From: Adineta ricciae | Lineage: Eukaryota; Rotifera; Eurotatoria; Adinetida; Adinetidae | Assembly: GCA_905250025.1 (NCBI GenBank) | Contig: CAJNOJ010000260.1 | Location: forward strand, 78,188 to 142,187 | Length of the DNA stretch: 64,000 nt | Reading direction: 5' to 3' | Part shown: piece by piece, positions 1-11,183 of the stretch | How the letters are laid out: each line of letters starts with the position of its first letter | Numbering within the stretch: position 1 is the first letter of the stretch | Notes under the pieces: generated by a model | What the model was told of the DNA's origin: nothing | Databases searched by the model: none | Seen by the model: the letters and a program-made list of their open reading frames with translations, nothing else | Position numbers and translations under genes: made by a program

Positions 1-157
1 TCCAACCTTTCTCGTCAATCTTGATCAAATGCTCATCAGCATAACGGATTATGCAGTGCAAACCATTTCGGAAACGTCTGTCTCACTTGTCCTTAGCGAA
101 ACACCTTACTATGTCGTTAACCGGCAAAGCCCGATTGCTAAACTAAATGAAATTATC
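1..157 (+). CDS. 3' fragment of large Cys-rich membrane protein (block A)
   Basis: This piece is open from position 2 and encodes an internal part of the same protein as the gene at 2087-4912, ending just before its last membrane segment. It runs straight into the N at 158. It is identical to 34762-34918 and differs from the block B gene at a few bases, for example acgtctgtc against acatctgtc. It is therefore the same haplotype as block C. The reading frame continues through the N into an unrelated receptor, and that fusion is not real. Confidence 0.85.
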
Positions 158-158
158 N
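158..158. other. Single-N contig join
   Basis: One undetermined base separates two unrelated coding sequences: a Cys-rich membrane protein on the left and a seven-helix receptor on the right. The sequence left of it matches block C exactly, and no sequence elsewhere in the window spans the junction. It is best read as a scaffolding join of unknown true length. Confidence 0.85.
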
Positions 159-898
159 CGGCAACATCAGCGTATTGCATATGGTGGGTATGGTATGATT
201 TTTCTTTGAATATCGTCAACTGCTTCTTTATGGCTTGGATATCGATAGAACGTTATCTACTAGTTTTTCACGATACTCTCCTTCGAAATCTTGCGCGTTG
301 GAAACGACAATTGTTACATATCGTTCCTTTGCTGTTTTGTTCACTATGGCCACCTTCATATTACGCTTTTACTATTATTTTTAGCCCAATGTGTGTAACG
401 ATAAGATATTACGATACACTTACATGCGGCTTGCCGTGTTATTTATTCACAGTTTGGGGTATAGTCGACCTTTTTCTAAATACAATGTTGCCAATCGCGG
501 CTATTTTAATTTTCAATCTTCTTCTTTTTGGTCGTGTGATTTATCGAAACATGACTGTCCGCGGTCGAATACAGAATACTTGGCATCGTCATCGAAAAAT
601 GGGATTACAGTTAGGCATGATCTCATTTTTATATCTTGCAATTTGGATTCCTGTTGTCGTCACTCAATTCGGCGAAAATTTCATCAATCCAGACTTCCTT
701 TTCGACGCGTCGCATACATTTTATTTTCTCATCTACATTATACCATTACTTCTACCAATGGTTTGTTTGATGTCAATGCCCGAAGTGCTGAAAACATTCA
801 AAGTTCTCATCTGTAAACAGCAAGCAGTAGCTGTTATGCCATCAAATAGTGTTACATTGAGACCGCTACCTAAAGCGAATCCTGTCTCAAAATGTTAA
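159..898 (+). CDS. Rhodopsin-family GPCR, N-terminus missing
   Basis: This is the C-terminal two thirds of a seven-transmembrane receptor at the plasma membrane. The visible part starts in TM3, which ends in an ERY motif (the DRY equivalent, from ISIERYLLVF). Four further hydrophobic spans follow: a TM4 rich in W and P, a TM5 after an extracellular loop with cysteines, a TM6 with FLYLAIWIP and a TM7 with YIIPLLLPMVCLMSMPEV. The tail is short and the stop is at 896-898. The first two helices lie beyond the N at 158. The ligand is unknown; rotifer genomes hold large families of such intron-poor, probably chemosensory or peptide receptors. There is no counterpart in block C because C starts further downstream. 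Confidence 0.8.
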
Positions 899-2086
899 CC
901 GAACAAGGAGTTCATTTGATTCGGTTCTTTGTTTTTTCTTGTCTTGTTCGCGTAGAAGAAATGTTGGAATATTCCACATTGAAACTTTTATTAATAGTTC
1001 TCGCTACTCCAGTCAAAATAAAGCAAAAGTCAATATCGATGGGAAATATTAATATGAAAATAACATCTACTTGTTCGCAAAACGTCGTTTCTGTAAATGT
1101 ATTGAACATGACCAAGCAGATGTCCATCACTGTAGTTCATGCAGAAATGTATCACGAATGTGGCAAATATCCTTGTCGGAGGCTCGACACAGCTACGATT
1201 TTCAACTGTGATTGTATTCTATTATAAGCAAATATTCAGTTTCAACACAGATTTCGGCTTATTTGCTAAGATTCAGATGATTCTTGACTGGATCCAAACA
1301 TACTTTCGCATTATTTAGTTACAGTCCATATGTTGAACTGTTTCCTACGGAAACTATACCGAACACATTGAATTCATGATGGCTAATGAGCATGACGTAT
1401 TCTTTCTGGTTGTGTCGGATGAACTGTGACACAAACCGTTATACCACGTATTCTCGATCTTTCGTAAAAATCGATCTAAAAAATCAATAATGGGCTAAGG
1501 TCTAGCCCAAATTCAAAGAATTTTTCTTGTGACGTTGATCTACTCAACTATTCCATAGTGTCTTAGTGAACAGTATTTCTCAGGGAGTAGCGATTGTTTG
1601 TGGCCGATATGACCCTAACATAATCCAAGGTGTTTTTCAAATTAGAGTTTACCCACACCCTCACCGTCACCCACACCCTTTCTATTTCAAATAAAAGTGA
1701 AGTTTGACTTTTTGACTGGGGCCATGATCCGTAATAGAATTTGTATTTGAAGAAAATGAAAGAGAAAACCATTCTGATGTTCACAATTGATTATAGCAAA
1801 AAAAACTCCTGATTGCCAATTAGATTGCTATTTGGTTCGACGAAGGCTACAGAGAATAATCGTGCTCGCTTTAATGACAACTCTACTTTTGATGTTGTCA
1901 ACTCATGATTATGTTGTATTATTTATCTAAATTCAAAGTTTTTCTTCGTACATACTGTAAATGATGTTTGCTCATTATATCAAAGGTGAGAAAACTACGG
2001 AAAAAGTACATTGGTATATCATGGTTATATCTATGTAATTTAGAGCAATTTGGCTAAAGAAAAATAAACAAAATATTACTAATGAT
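899..2086. other. Intergenic region
   Basis: About 1.2 kb between the receptor stop and the membrane-protein start. No convincing gene is seen. Short open frames here lack domain signatures and have no second copy for comparison. A telomere-like tract is listed separately. Confidence 0.6.
1651..1678 (-). repeat. Degenerate telomere-like tract
   Basis: Read on the minus strand this is GGGTGTGGGTGACGGTGAGG followed by GTGTGGGT. It contains two TGTGGG units and two variants. TGTGGG is, from memory, the bdelloid telomere repeat. Similar tracts occur at 11550-11728, about 27899-27917 and about 55486-55503. Confidence 0.5.
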
Positions 2087-4912
2087 ATGTCAATTCGACA
2101 GGCGCTAATAAATACAGTTGCACACCATCGACATTATTTACAAATCGCCAAGATGTTGTGTCACACATACGAGTTGCTGCTGTTTCTCGTTCAAACTATA
2201 CGGCTGTATGAAGCGAACGTAGGTGGAACTGGTCCTGGATCATCTAATATATTTTCACCCGATCTAACTGATTTCGATGCGTATGGTAACAAAGCAGCTG
2301 CTAATGACCATATGACGGTCTTAGTACAACCAGAATCACAAACCGTAATTGTTCAATTTGCTCCATACAATTATTCAGTACCAGCGATTACGTGCACTTT
2401 TGGCACACCGAGTTTCTATATCTATTCGGTAGCTGTTGGTCGGAACCAAGTAACACATCAGTTTGTGTTCAACGGAGAAAATTCAACTGGGAATGCTTTT
2501 ATAGGGGTTGCTGTGTCCAACTCCTCATCGTCATGTAGTTTCACTTGGTATACGCGACAGATATCCAATACACATCAAGAATTCAGTGTTATCAACGTTG
2601 ATCCAACAGGTTCAGTAGCTTACGGCGCCATTTCAAAAGTCTTCTTCATATATCCACTAACTTCTCCATATTCCTACATAAGCAACTACTCTCTCCCCGA
2701 CGTTGGTTTCATGCCTCATGCAATAGATGTACAAAACTCATCAGTAGTACTGGCTGGCTACACCAATGCATCTCTTACTGCTCCAGAACTCTTTAAACCC
2801 GTTGTCTACCTCATGGATACATCGGGAAGCATCAAAGACACTTGGTATTACGCCGCTTCGAATGGTAGTTGGCAGGAGGGATTGACCAATCTCGGTGCAG
2901 ATTCGTACGCAGCACGTTTCGATATGTCCATTGATATTAGTGATACCGGTGGTCTTGTACTTGTCGGTATTCAAAGTATCAATACTGCTTTCGCCTTTTC
3001 TATCAATAATGTCAACAGTCCAACGAATCTTATCTTAGTCAACAGCATCAGTAATGGAAAAACTGCTGTCGGATTTGGCAAAGCTGTGGCCTTCTTGGAT
3101 AGTGCTGGCACGACTGCCGCCATTCTCAACAATATCTACACCGTTCTTGACTATGAATGGATCTCATCACAAGTACAAATTTATTCAAACATATCAACAA
3201 GTCCACAGTTGATTTCTGGTTGGCCCAACAGCCAGCAAACACTGGGCGCAACGACTTTCAATCCATCATTTCTTAATATTATCTCAACGCCTACGTCGCT
3301 TGGCGTATTAGATATTCTGGGTAACTTTTATATTATTCTACCGTCAGCATCAGGTCTATACTCGCAAACAAATGTTGGCGGTGGTCGTAATCCTTCGTTT
3401 TCTACCCCAACAGGATGCCTGGGTGGTATGTACAAAAATACTACAAGTATTTTACCATGCAGCCTCTGTCCGGCTGGTACAAAAAATCCAGGAGGATATG
3501 GCATATCGTGTGAAGCATGTAACACCACGTCGTTCTGCCCATTGGCATCCGTTGGAGATGTACCGCAAACAGAATTGGATATCATTAGTCAGGCTGTTTC
3601 ATATCCTCTGTCACCAGAATCGACTATTTTCGATGAAATTCTCGTCCAAAATATGTTTTCTATTGGTTCAACAACTCATTGTCTTATGGTTTCACCATCG
3701 TTTTGGGCTCTAGTTGCCGTTGGACTGGCTGTATTGATACTCATCATTATGTTAATTCTAAACTACTTTCCTCGTACAAGTAAACTATTTCATTTTGCAA
3801 AAATGGCTTCTAAACATGCCGATCTTGTAAGAGAAGGAGAAATGTGGACTGGTGGTTTGGCATCTATGGCTGTTGTTATACTTATTGCATTTGCTATTCA
3901 CTTCAGTGTTTTGTTTTATCATCAGTATCCGATCGAAACATCAGATGATTCATGGTTTGCATGTGATGTGAGTATTCGTAATGCACAATTCAGCACTACG
4001 GTCCAACTTCTTGGAACACCACCAAACTCCGAAGAAGAGCCAATATTTGAAATGCTGAATAATCAAACATTCATACTCAACATACGCTTTGTCAATACCT
4101 TACTTACTTGTGCTTCTGTGACCATTTATAACATGCGCCTGACTATTCCAGCAACAATTGTACCAGCAAGTTGTACGTCTCCAACCAGCAACAGCACAAT
4201 CCTGTCGATTTCGATTGCTCTAACGTCACTAAATGACAATCTTAAGATAGTATTAAGCGGTGTTCTTCCCATCGGCGCGATAACAATTAGTATGACGGCA
4301 CCATCAAGTGAAGAGGATGCATATCACTTACGGGAACTCAATTTTACTCAGTCTTACTACGGGAATGGACGGATGATAGCACCTGATTCGACTATTACTA
4401 TGCAATTGACCAAAGTTATCAACATTACCGAACCAATCGATGACGCACATGAAAGTGAATATTCTGGACTGTTTATTCCAACCTTTCTCGTCAATCTTGA
4501 TCAAATGCTCATCAGCATAACGGATTATGCAGTGCAAACCATTTCGGAAACATCTGTCTCACTTGTCCTTAGCGAAACACCTTACTATGTCGTTAACCGG
4601 CAAAGTCCGATTGCTAAACTAAATGAAATTATCTTTCACAATATTGTGTTTCTCATTGTTTGTCTGGAAATGTTTGGTCTCTTATTCTTGGTCATGAAAC
4701 TATTTATTCTGCCGATCATTATTGTGATACTTAAAAAGCTGAAATGCAACATCGTTGATAAATACGATTCAGAATCGAAGGAAACAGAAAACGAACAGGA
4801 AAAACCTAAAGAACGGAAAACAACGAAAGAACGCCAAATACCCCGTAATATAAGACGACATCCGAATACCTTAGATACGTCAAACCAATTCCACTGGACT
4901 CCACACCATTGA
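2087..4912 (+). CDS. Large Cys-rich multi-pass membrane protein (941 aa)
   Basis: An uninterrupted 941-residue frame. The annotated ATG is the first, but a second ATG at 2153 (residue 23) starts a better signal peptide (MLCHTYELLLFLVQTIRLYEA), so translation may begin there. Residues to about 440 form a Ser/Thr/Asn-rich extracellular region with many N-glycosylation sequons and may include a beta-propeller. A short ephrin-receptor-like Cys cluster (CSLCPAGT then CEACNTTSFCP) follows at about 455-485. Membrane spans lie near 539-561, 590-612 and 847-880, and the highly charged cytosolic tail is rich in K and E. No enzyme motif is seen; a receptor or adhesion role is inferred. The family is not named. 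In the other haplotype only the last about 160 codons are present in block C, because that contig starts inside the gene. Confidence 0.8.
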   Translation: MSIRQALINTVAHHRHYLQIAKMLCHTYELLLFLVQTIRLYEANVGGTGPGSSNIFSPDLTDFDAYGNKAAANDHMTVLVQPESQTVIVQFAPYNYSVPAITCTFGTPSFYIYSVAVGRNQVTHQFVFNGENSTGNAFIGVAVSNSSSSCSFTWYTRQISNTHQEFSVINVDPTGSVAYGAISKVFFIYPLTSPYSYISNYSLPDVGFMPHAIDVQNSSVVLAGYTNASLTAPELFKPVVYLMDTSGSIKDTWYYAASNGSWQEGLTNLGADSYAARFDMSIDISDTGGLVLVGIQSINTAFAFSINNVNSPTNLILVNSISNGKTAVGFGKAVAFLDSAGTTAAILNNIYTVLDYEWISSQVQIYSNISTSPQLISGWPNSQQTLGATTFNPSFLNIISTPTSLGVLDILGNFYIILPSASGLYSQTNVGGGRNPSFSTPTGCLGGMYKNTTSILPCSLCPAGTKNPGGYGISCEACNTTSFCPLASVGDVPQTELDIISQAVSYPLSPESTIFDEILVQNMFSIGSTTHCLMVSPSFWALVAVGLAVLILIIMLILNYFPRTSKLFHFAKMASKHADLVREGEMWTGGLASMAVVILIAFAIHFSVLFYHQYPIETSDDSWFACDVSIRNAQFSTTVQLLGTPPNSEEEPIFEMLNNQTFILNIRFVNTLLTCASVTIYNMRLTIPATIVPASCTSPTSNSTILSISIALTSLNDNLKIVLSGVLPIGAITISMTAPSSEEDAYHLRELNFTQSYYGNGRMIAPDSTITMQLTKVINITEPIDDAHESEYSGLFIPTFLVNLDQMLISITDYAVQTISETSVSLVLSETPYYVVNRQSPIAKLNEIIFHNIVFLIVCLEMFGLLFLVMKLFILPIIIVILKKLKCNIVDKYDSESKETENEQEKPKERKTTKERQIPRNIRRHPNTLDTSNQFHWTPHH

Positions 4913-5065
4913 CTATCAAATAATATAGAGTAAAAAACACTACAGACCGATATGTTTTCGTAGTTCTTTTGCTTTTGTATGTGTTCTCGATATTTCTCCG
5001 CTATGTATATTCACAATAATTTCCTTTCTACAAAATATAATACTCTGCTTAGTATAAATTGATGT

Positions 5066-5139
5066 GCTCCTGTGGCGTAAGTGGTAAACGCAGCCGATTG
5101 TTAGTCGGAGCACAGGTGGTTCAAATCCACTCGGGAGCG
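5066..5139 (+). tRNA. tRNA-Asn (GTT)
   Basis: The 74-nt cloverleaf has a 7-bp acceptor stem (GCTCCTG with CGGGAGC), a 4-bp D stem (GCGT with ACGC), an anticodon loop TTGTTAG reading GTT, a 5-nt variable loop, a T arm GGTGG-TTCAAAT-CCACT and discriminator G. There is no intron and CCA is not encoded. The internal B box GGTTCAAATCC is perfect, and a run of five T at about 5145 can serve as pol III terminator. The outermost anticodon-stem pair is a G-A mismatch. It is repeated at 35351-35424. Confidence 0.85.
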
Positions 5140-5553
5140 ATACAGTTTTTGCGTAATTTTGGTCAAAAAACAAGCATGATGCAATGTCTAGTAACACTGA
5201 CATCCTTGATCGAAGAAAAGTGAAGTATGTGATTACATAATCAGTGTTGTGATTTGATTATTTGTAAATGCGAATGCAGTGAAGGGTAAGGAGGACTCTT
5301 CGAAATAAACTAACGGTTGTGAATAAGTATTCCGAATATCGATTATCGAACGATTTTCACTATTATTTTTCCCATCATTTTCTGCGAAAATGTCGTTATA
5401 CTAGTGAGATTTGCAATACCAGTGTTGAATTGTTTCTTCAAAGTACAAGTTTATGGGATTTTACTTTCTTTAGTACATTCGTGAATAGTACTCTGAATTA
5501 GGTCAAAATAAGCGGCAAATGTTTTTCTTAATGCACACGTAAATTTATCTTTT
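5140..5553. other. Intergenic region between tRNA and ART-TPR relic
   Basis: Contains the pol III terminator and the 3' flank of the ART-TPR relic. The sequence is nearly collinear with 35425-35838. No gene is seen. Confidence 0.6.
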
Positions 5554-7327
5554 TCATGAGGGAATAGAAAGATGAGTTGTAGCTTGCATATCTTAAAAGA
5601 GTTTCTTGTAATGTTGAAGGGTAGGATGCTCTGGTGGTAGCGCTTGCTCTGCCACTTGGAGGACGTATTAACAGCAGGAAAGGGCATTCGAATACTGACC
5701 CATTTTGAAACAAATTATACCGATGATGCCGTAGGATGTGGCGATGTCAGGATGATTAGCAGGAAGCGATTGTTGTTGGATTGCAAGAGCTTGTTCACAT
5801 GATGAAAGTGCTTCCGAATAATTACCCGTGGCACAATGTACACCACCGATATTGCTGTAGGACGTAATTACGTCAGGGTGATTCGGAGGACGTAACTGCT
5901 GCCGAATTTTGAGAGCTTGTTCATAGAATGAAAGTGCATTTGTATAATCATTCATGCTCAGATACAGCGCACCGATGTTGCTCCAGGATGAAGCTACATA
6001 AGGATAACTTGAAGGAAGTGATCGAGGGCAAAATATAAGAGATTTCTTAAAAAGTATCATAGCCTCTTCATATTGTCCTTGCTGTGATTTAATCACGCCC
6101 AGCTGATTATAGATATTTTCTGTGAGAACTTCACATGTGCTTTCAGTGATTCGAGCTTTACAGATTCGCTCAGCAATATCTGTTTGTGCCATCTTGGATA
6201 GTAGAAGACTTAATCGAAAGCATCCTTCTATATTTGGAAAACTTTCTTCTCGGATTTGCTTATTAAGCACGCTCAACTCTTGATCCGTGTCACTAGTCAA
6301 CGACAAATTCACTTCGTACAACTGTTCATTTCCCTCCACTGACTTGATATCAGTGATGCGAAAGATGCTGCGCATGGAAAACAGAACTTCTTTTTCTACT
6401 GGGAACTGACTGATGCGGCCAACTGAAGCAAAAGGTGTTGTCGATTGTTTTGGATCAACTGTCATTACAAAACGAACACTTACTACATCATGGTTCTGTA
6501 CACCAGTTGGAAGGAACATTGAGGATACATCAAGCTTTAAACTGGTAGATAAGAAGTTATTGAACGACATCAATCCATCCTTAGCCGCCACGACTTTGTT
6601 GAAATCTTTCCTTGTCAGACCTTGACCACGATACACTGTGAAGCTATTGGCAGACGAGACATCTCTATATTGTTTTTTGTGCAGCTGATCAATTTGTCGG
6701 TGTAAACCAGCGACAAAAAATCCCATCTATGTGATCACTTCACCATCCATCACTCGCAATGCACGGTTCAATGTGCTAAAGAGGAATCTCTCTGTTGTGT
6801 ACCACCAAATAGGTGTTTTCTCGTCATATCTATCTTCCAATTGCTTCACTTTCATTTGATAAGTTTCATGGTCAACAAATCTATCACAATAATAATTCAC
6901 GAATTCTTTTCTGTGTTTGTCTTCAAACTTGATGGATCAGTATTTCTTTGATGATTTGTGTGTATATAAATGATGGATCGAGTTGATCCAATCTTTTACC
7001 AGATAGTACAAAACTCATCGGAATGGTATTGAATTCATATTGATGAATGATTTTTCCTAACTATTGACTAATAATTTCAATGTCTGTAAAAACACCCTTC
7101 ACCTTGGGTCACTTTTTAGTACAGTGTTCTCCTTGATTCGGATCGTCAGAGAAAATGAAAATGAAGTCGATACTTGCGATGTGTTGGAGTTGCGTCATCG
7201 CATTCTGGTAGTATGAAATAACGGTATGAGTATCTAGCCAGACCACGATTATATCTTGCATTTGTTCAGTGTTTATGTGCTTGTATTCATTTGGCTCGTT
7301 CGAAATCGTTGTTGTTCTGTTTTCTAT
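5554..7327 (-). pseudogene. Broken ART-TPR gene (block B allele)
   Basis: This is the counterpart of the intact gene at 35839-38376. Direct comparison shows at least five lesions. The start codon ATG became ATA near 7325. A 2-bp deletion shifts the frame near 6935. A 132-bp in-frame deletion sits between direct copies of GCGATGT near 7184. A Leu codon became TAG at 6727-6729. A Lys codon became TAA at 5668-5670, removing the C-terminus. Five 42-residue TPR units (630 bp) are also absent. The frame from 6726 to 5668 still encodes the ART core (YRGQ, STS and EKE motifs survive) and a few TPRs, so a truncated 352-residue product is formally possible. The TATA-like sequence at 7433-7446 persists. 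I call it a pseudogene. Confidence 0.85.
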
Positions 7328-8389
7328 TTACCATCAAGTTGAGATTTCGCTATGTTTGTAACGTAAGTATCAAATGATGCTTAACAAAATTGCTTGTCAG
7401 AGCAGTGTCGAAATAGGCTCTAGCTTGAAACTTTATATATAAAAGGACAAAATTTTCTTCCTATATAGACACTTCTTTTTTTTTGCATATGAATCCATAG
7501 AAATGCCAAATGAAAGAGAAATACAGGAATACTCTGATTAGTAAATCGAAAAACACATTTGATGTATATGTTTTCGGGGGGTTCATAGTCGAACAACAAT
7601 CATAAGCTGCCAAAAAAAGCCACTGGTTTAGTTATTGCATTTTTCTTTTGATTATAAAGAAAACATACAACTGAATCATCAACTTCTCGAATTCTAAGAA
7701 CGGAATTGTCCAGTGGTATATTTCACATCATAACTGAACTTTTTCAAGGATCAGTTCGGCCAGGTGAAGACTTCGGATATGTCCATTCAATTGACTATTT
7801 GGCATTTTGTCTTCTTGTTTACGACCATGTGCTTGGATGCAACAAAAATACATAGATGCTCACGCTTTAATCGCGCATGGAGCTCTTTTCAGGTATTCCT
7901 TAGTTGAGCATCTCACACTGGTGTATGATAACTTTTTAATTTGAGTGTGACTAAGATAAAACATCGTTTAGAAAAAGAATTTAGGGAAATTTTAAAGACT
8001 AGTGGAGAACGTTGATGAATGATGCAAATGTTCGTCTGTTTGAGTAATAGCGATCGAAAATAGAAGTGGCAGAAAGGAAAGTTCTCGGAGAATATGCGCT
8101 TGAGTTTGTGTTTGCATTAAGCCACTCAAAACCTGACAAAAGAAGAAGGAAACGGTGAGGAAGAAAAAACCGAATGACTTGATTTTTTCACCCTCAATCT
8201 TTTTGACTTGAGCAAAATTGTCGATTATAGTTGGATGAACCATTCGCAACATTTCTTAACTAAACGGTCTGATAACTACATTGATCCTGAGTACATTTAT
8301 TACGACAAACGTTCACATATTTCGCACCACTCCGAACACAGAACTATTCATCTAAACACATATTTCTAGTCTACACTGTTTTATTTAAA
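7328..8389. other. Upstream flank of ART-TPR relic
   Basis: Collinear with 38377-39204 up to about 8155, after which block B diverges into an insertion of about 3.5 kb. A minus-strand TATA-like stretch is at 7433-7446. No gene is seen; the longest frames are not preserved in the other haplotype. Confidence 0.6.
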
Positions 8390-8929
8390 TTATTCCCTAT
8401 TCGCTTCGTCCCAGAAGTAATTTGCTAACGCGCGACAAACTCGTTTGTAGTTTAAATGTAATTGCTGATATTCTGGTGAACCACGTGGAAAATCCGGATA
8501 GAGCCTTTTTAAATGATCCACACCAAATACCATCAAAGCATAGTTGAGTTCATCATACGAGATTATGTCAAATTCAACATTCTTCCATTGCTTCTTGTAT
8601 CGTTTTATCCACGAATTAACATAGCCTTGCTCAAGTAGACCACAAAATATTTTGATTACTTTCAGATTTCCTGATATACTTTCGACACCGCTTAACCACC
8701 TTTGCATGTTCTCATTCCAAGCAAACAGTGTAATTATTTTCCTGGGGTTATTTTCAACATGATCCCGGCACTCTGCAATTTGAGTAAAAGGGTTAATGAA
8801 CGACATGATATTAGCATTTGGCAAAGCTATTGCTAAAGCTACACCGCTCGTTTCGTACAGTAAGGATGCCAAATAAGTTCCACTTCGATATAAATTATCA
8901 TCATATACAATATGATTGATCGTTTGCAT
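8390..8929 (-). CDS. Third alpha/beta domain unit, probable 3' exon of the 9060-10214 gene
   Basis: A 179-residue frame preceded by a good 3' splice site (pyrimidine stretch then TTGTAG at 8930-8935), so it probably is an exon rather than a complete gene, though its first codon is ATG. The middle carries a third copy of the domain described for 9060-10214: a Cys with an ENNP turn, a strand KIITLFAWN, a strand VIKIFCG and a last strand near FDIISYDELNYAL. This aligns with residues 36-115 of the TPR protein at 23072-27100. The C-terminus (to about 179) is helical and unassigned. I could not find a strong matching 5' splice site in the preceding exon, so the join is unproven. The locus is absent from block C. 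Confidence 0.5.
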   Translation of the reverse strand: MQTINHIVYDDNLYRSGTYLASLLYETSGVALAIALPNANIMSFINPFTQIAECRDHVENNPRKIITLFAWNENMQRWLSGVESISGNLKVIKIFCGLLEQGYVNSWIKRYKKQWKNVEFDIISYDELNYALMVFGVDHLKRLYPDFPRGSPEYQQLHLNYKRVCRALANYFWDEANRE

Positions 8930-9059
8930 CTACAATAAGAAAAACTTCAAAATATGATGATAAGATTTTGGTCATTCGGATTAAAAGGTGAAAATATTTA
9001 TTGGTTTTTTCTTAGTAAGAAAAAGATACTGTTTTTGTAGTACATGAACGAAGAGTACA

Positions 9060-10214
9060 TCATGCAAAACCATCTGCATCGTCGAATTTGTATGTAATTG
9101 CTTGATGATCGCAGACTGACGTGTATGCTCGTTTCACATTGCTATGAACTTGATTTGCTTGTTGTTTCTTGATTTCTGCTGTCAAGCTATTACCAGAGTT
9201 CAGATATTGATCTGCTTCTTTTATGTAGCATCGGTATATCTCATCAGCTAGTTGGAAAATGAGATCTTCACTGTTTTCGAAACGTGTCCGATGATCGACT
9301 CGGTCTTCATCTCCTGTTAAAATATAGACCCCTTCGAATTGTTTTGCTTTTTTATCCATTGTACCAGCGAATGCGTTGCTAACAAAAAGAAACGTAGGTT
9401 GGTCAGGTAATTGCTGAAAATTTATGTTTAATCCATCATCAAAAACACGAATTGCTGCGGGTGTCATCGATATCAAAGCATTCAACATAGCACGCGCATG
9501 CTCATTCAGGTTTTTTGTCACATCAATGAGTATAAATTGAAAGTTAGTAATGCCTGCTTATAGAAAAGAACACGACAAGACTAATGTGACTATCAGTTCA
9601 AAATAAATTTTCATTCGTAGCCCTAAAGATAGAGTATAATACATACTTCTCACCCCTTCTTTGTCGTCTTTCGTAGGTTTCTTCTCATAATCTCGACTCA
9701 CAATGCTTCTGGTTAAGTGTTGATGCACACACTCTATCTTCATATTCTCACGTTGTTGAACATCTTTCAAATCCATGGATATCGCTTCTACTAACTGTTT
9801 TATGTTAGGAGCCATTTTTCGAACTTTCGGATAGTTTTTAGCCCAACGATCGTCACCTGTGCGGTTTGGGCCATATGTGTACACACGAGTAATAGCCGAT
9901 AATGAATGAATATGAGGCAAGACTTTCATCAATAAAGCGTTAGATACAATCAGAAAAATATTCTCATCACCGCTGTATTTCTTTAACCATTGTTTACATC
10001 GTTGAGAATCATCCGTTACGATGGCACGTGTAAAAGATAACTCCAATTGTTTTATACTGGTTTGGATTCGTTGATTTTCGTTGACGTTTTTATCAACCCA
10101 AACAAATAAAGTGTCTTTTTTCATCGATTCATCACTTGGTTTGACCGAATACTTGCTGTCAAGCCTCTTTGTTCTTTTGCTTGCACCGATCGATACTGCT
10201 GTGCGTTTCGACAT
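9060..10214 (-). CDS. Tandem alpha/beta-domain protein, block B only
   Basis: Two exons, 9654-10214 and 9060-9554, with a 99-bp intron (5' GTGAGA, 3' TAAGCAG, phase 0) giving 351 residues. The first unit has hydrophobic strands TLFVWVD (35-41), IFLIVSNALL (86-95) and ITRVYTYGPN (108-117), and ends with KVRKMAPNIKQL. The second repeats the pattern with FILIDVT, TFLFVSNAFAG and GVYILTGDED. The same layout forms the N-termini of the ART-TPR, TPR and TRAF-like proteins in this window. No catalytic residues are recognised. It may continue into 8390-8929. It lies inside a 3.5-kb segment missing from the other haplotype. Function is unknown; a sensor or adaptor role is inferred only from the partner domains of its relatives. 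Confidence 0.55.
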
Positions 10215-10320
10215 TGATAAAGAAAGCTTTTATTCAGTTTGAAGGTGGTTTTTTAAAAATCTATATGATAGAAGATTTGAAATGAAACTATGAATTAATA
10301 TGAAGTTAGCGCAATGCATC

Positions 10321-10454
10321 TAAATGAGTTCAAACTCGTGAACAATGCACTACCGAAGGCTAGGGTCTGCAAGATGATATAAATAACAGCTATGAAAACA
10401 TGTTCATGCAATCCTTACCTTTGGTAATCCGGCTCAATAGTTTGAACTCATTTA
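10321..10454. mobile_element. Short inverted-repeat element (MITE-like), 134 bp
   Basis: The ends are perfect 16-bp inverted repeats, TAAATGAGTTCAAACT at 10321-10336 and its complement at 10439-10454. Weaker inverted similarity continues inward (TACCGAAGGCTAGG against TACCAAAGGTAAGG). No coding capacity. It is a non-autonomous DNA transposon or fold-back sequence. No clear target duplication is seen. Confidence 0.55.
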
Positions 10455-10916
10455 AACCGGTTTTCAGGGCTTTAAATCGCAATCAGAACTCTTCGTTTGA
10501 AAATGGACACGCAAGAAAACTGTTTTTATGTTTATAAGAGAAAATAAAGTAGCGGGAAAAGTCCGACAAACACATAAGAGTAAATATTCAAACGCTACTT
10601 ACGACTTTTCCGGAGACAAATATTCATGTTGATTTTTTCCGATCATCTTCCGATTATGCTGAACAAATATCGTCGTCAACCTTTTTTATTTGACTTAAGT
10701 AAGTAGGAAAACTGGAAAAAATTTGTTTAAAAAAAGTAACGAATAGAAAGCACTGGAAGTTTCTAATGCTGAGATCATTATTGATGAAGAAAGCATTTAC
10801 TACTATGCGCATTTGAGAAGCTGTACGATCACAACTGATATATTTCATTGAATAGAAGAATACATAAATGGACTTGGATCACGGCAAAAGTCGAAAGTTC
10901 TAGCGATAAATAGGAA

Positions 10917-11183
10917 CCCAGTCAGACAAAAATTTGGACAAACGCATTTAAACACACAAAAGAGAACCACGATTGTGAGCTATTAATGTTCAGTTAAAAC
11001 ACGTTCGAACACGCGTTTCCTGGGGTTTTTTTCAACTTTCTCAGCGTGTAAATATCGGAATTTTCCTTTTTCCAACGTAGAAGCGGTCTTTTAATATAGT
11101 ATTTTAAAATAAGGCGTTTTCACGCTAGAGAAAGGAAAATTCTGATGTTTAAACGCGTTTTTCCAAATTTTTGTCTGGCTGGG
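10917..11183. mobile_element. MITE-like element with 36-bp terminal inverted repeats, 267 bp
   Basis: The left end starts CCCAGTCAGACAAAAATTTG. The right end, read in reverse complement, starts CCCAGCCAGACAAAAATTTG, and similarity extends through the TTTAAAC at about position 36, with three mismatches counted by eye. The interior is non-coding. No convincing target-site duplication was found, so the superfamily is undetermined. Absent from block C. Confidence 0.6.

Noticed and set aside
29-898. Open frame fusing a Cys-rich membrane protein tail to a GPCR
   Set aside because: It reads through the N at 158; the two halves belong to different genes and the left half matches block C exactly.
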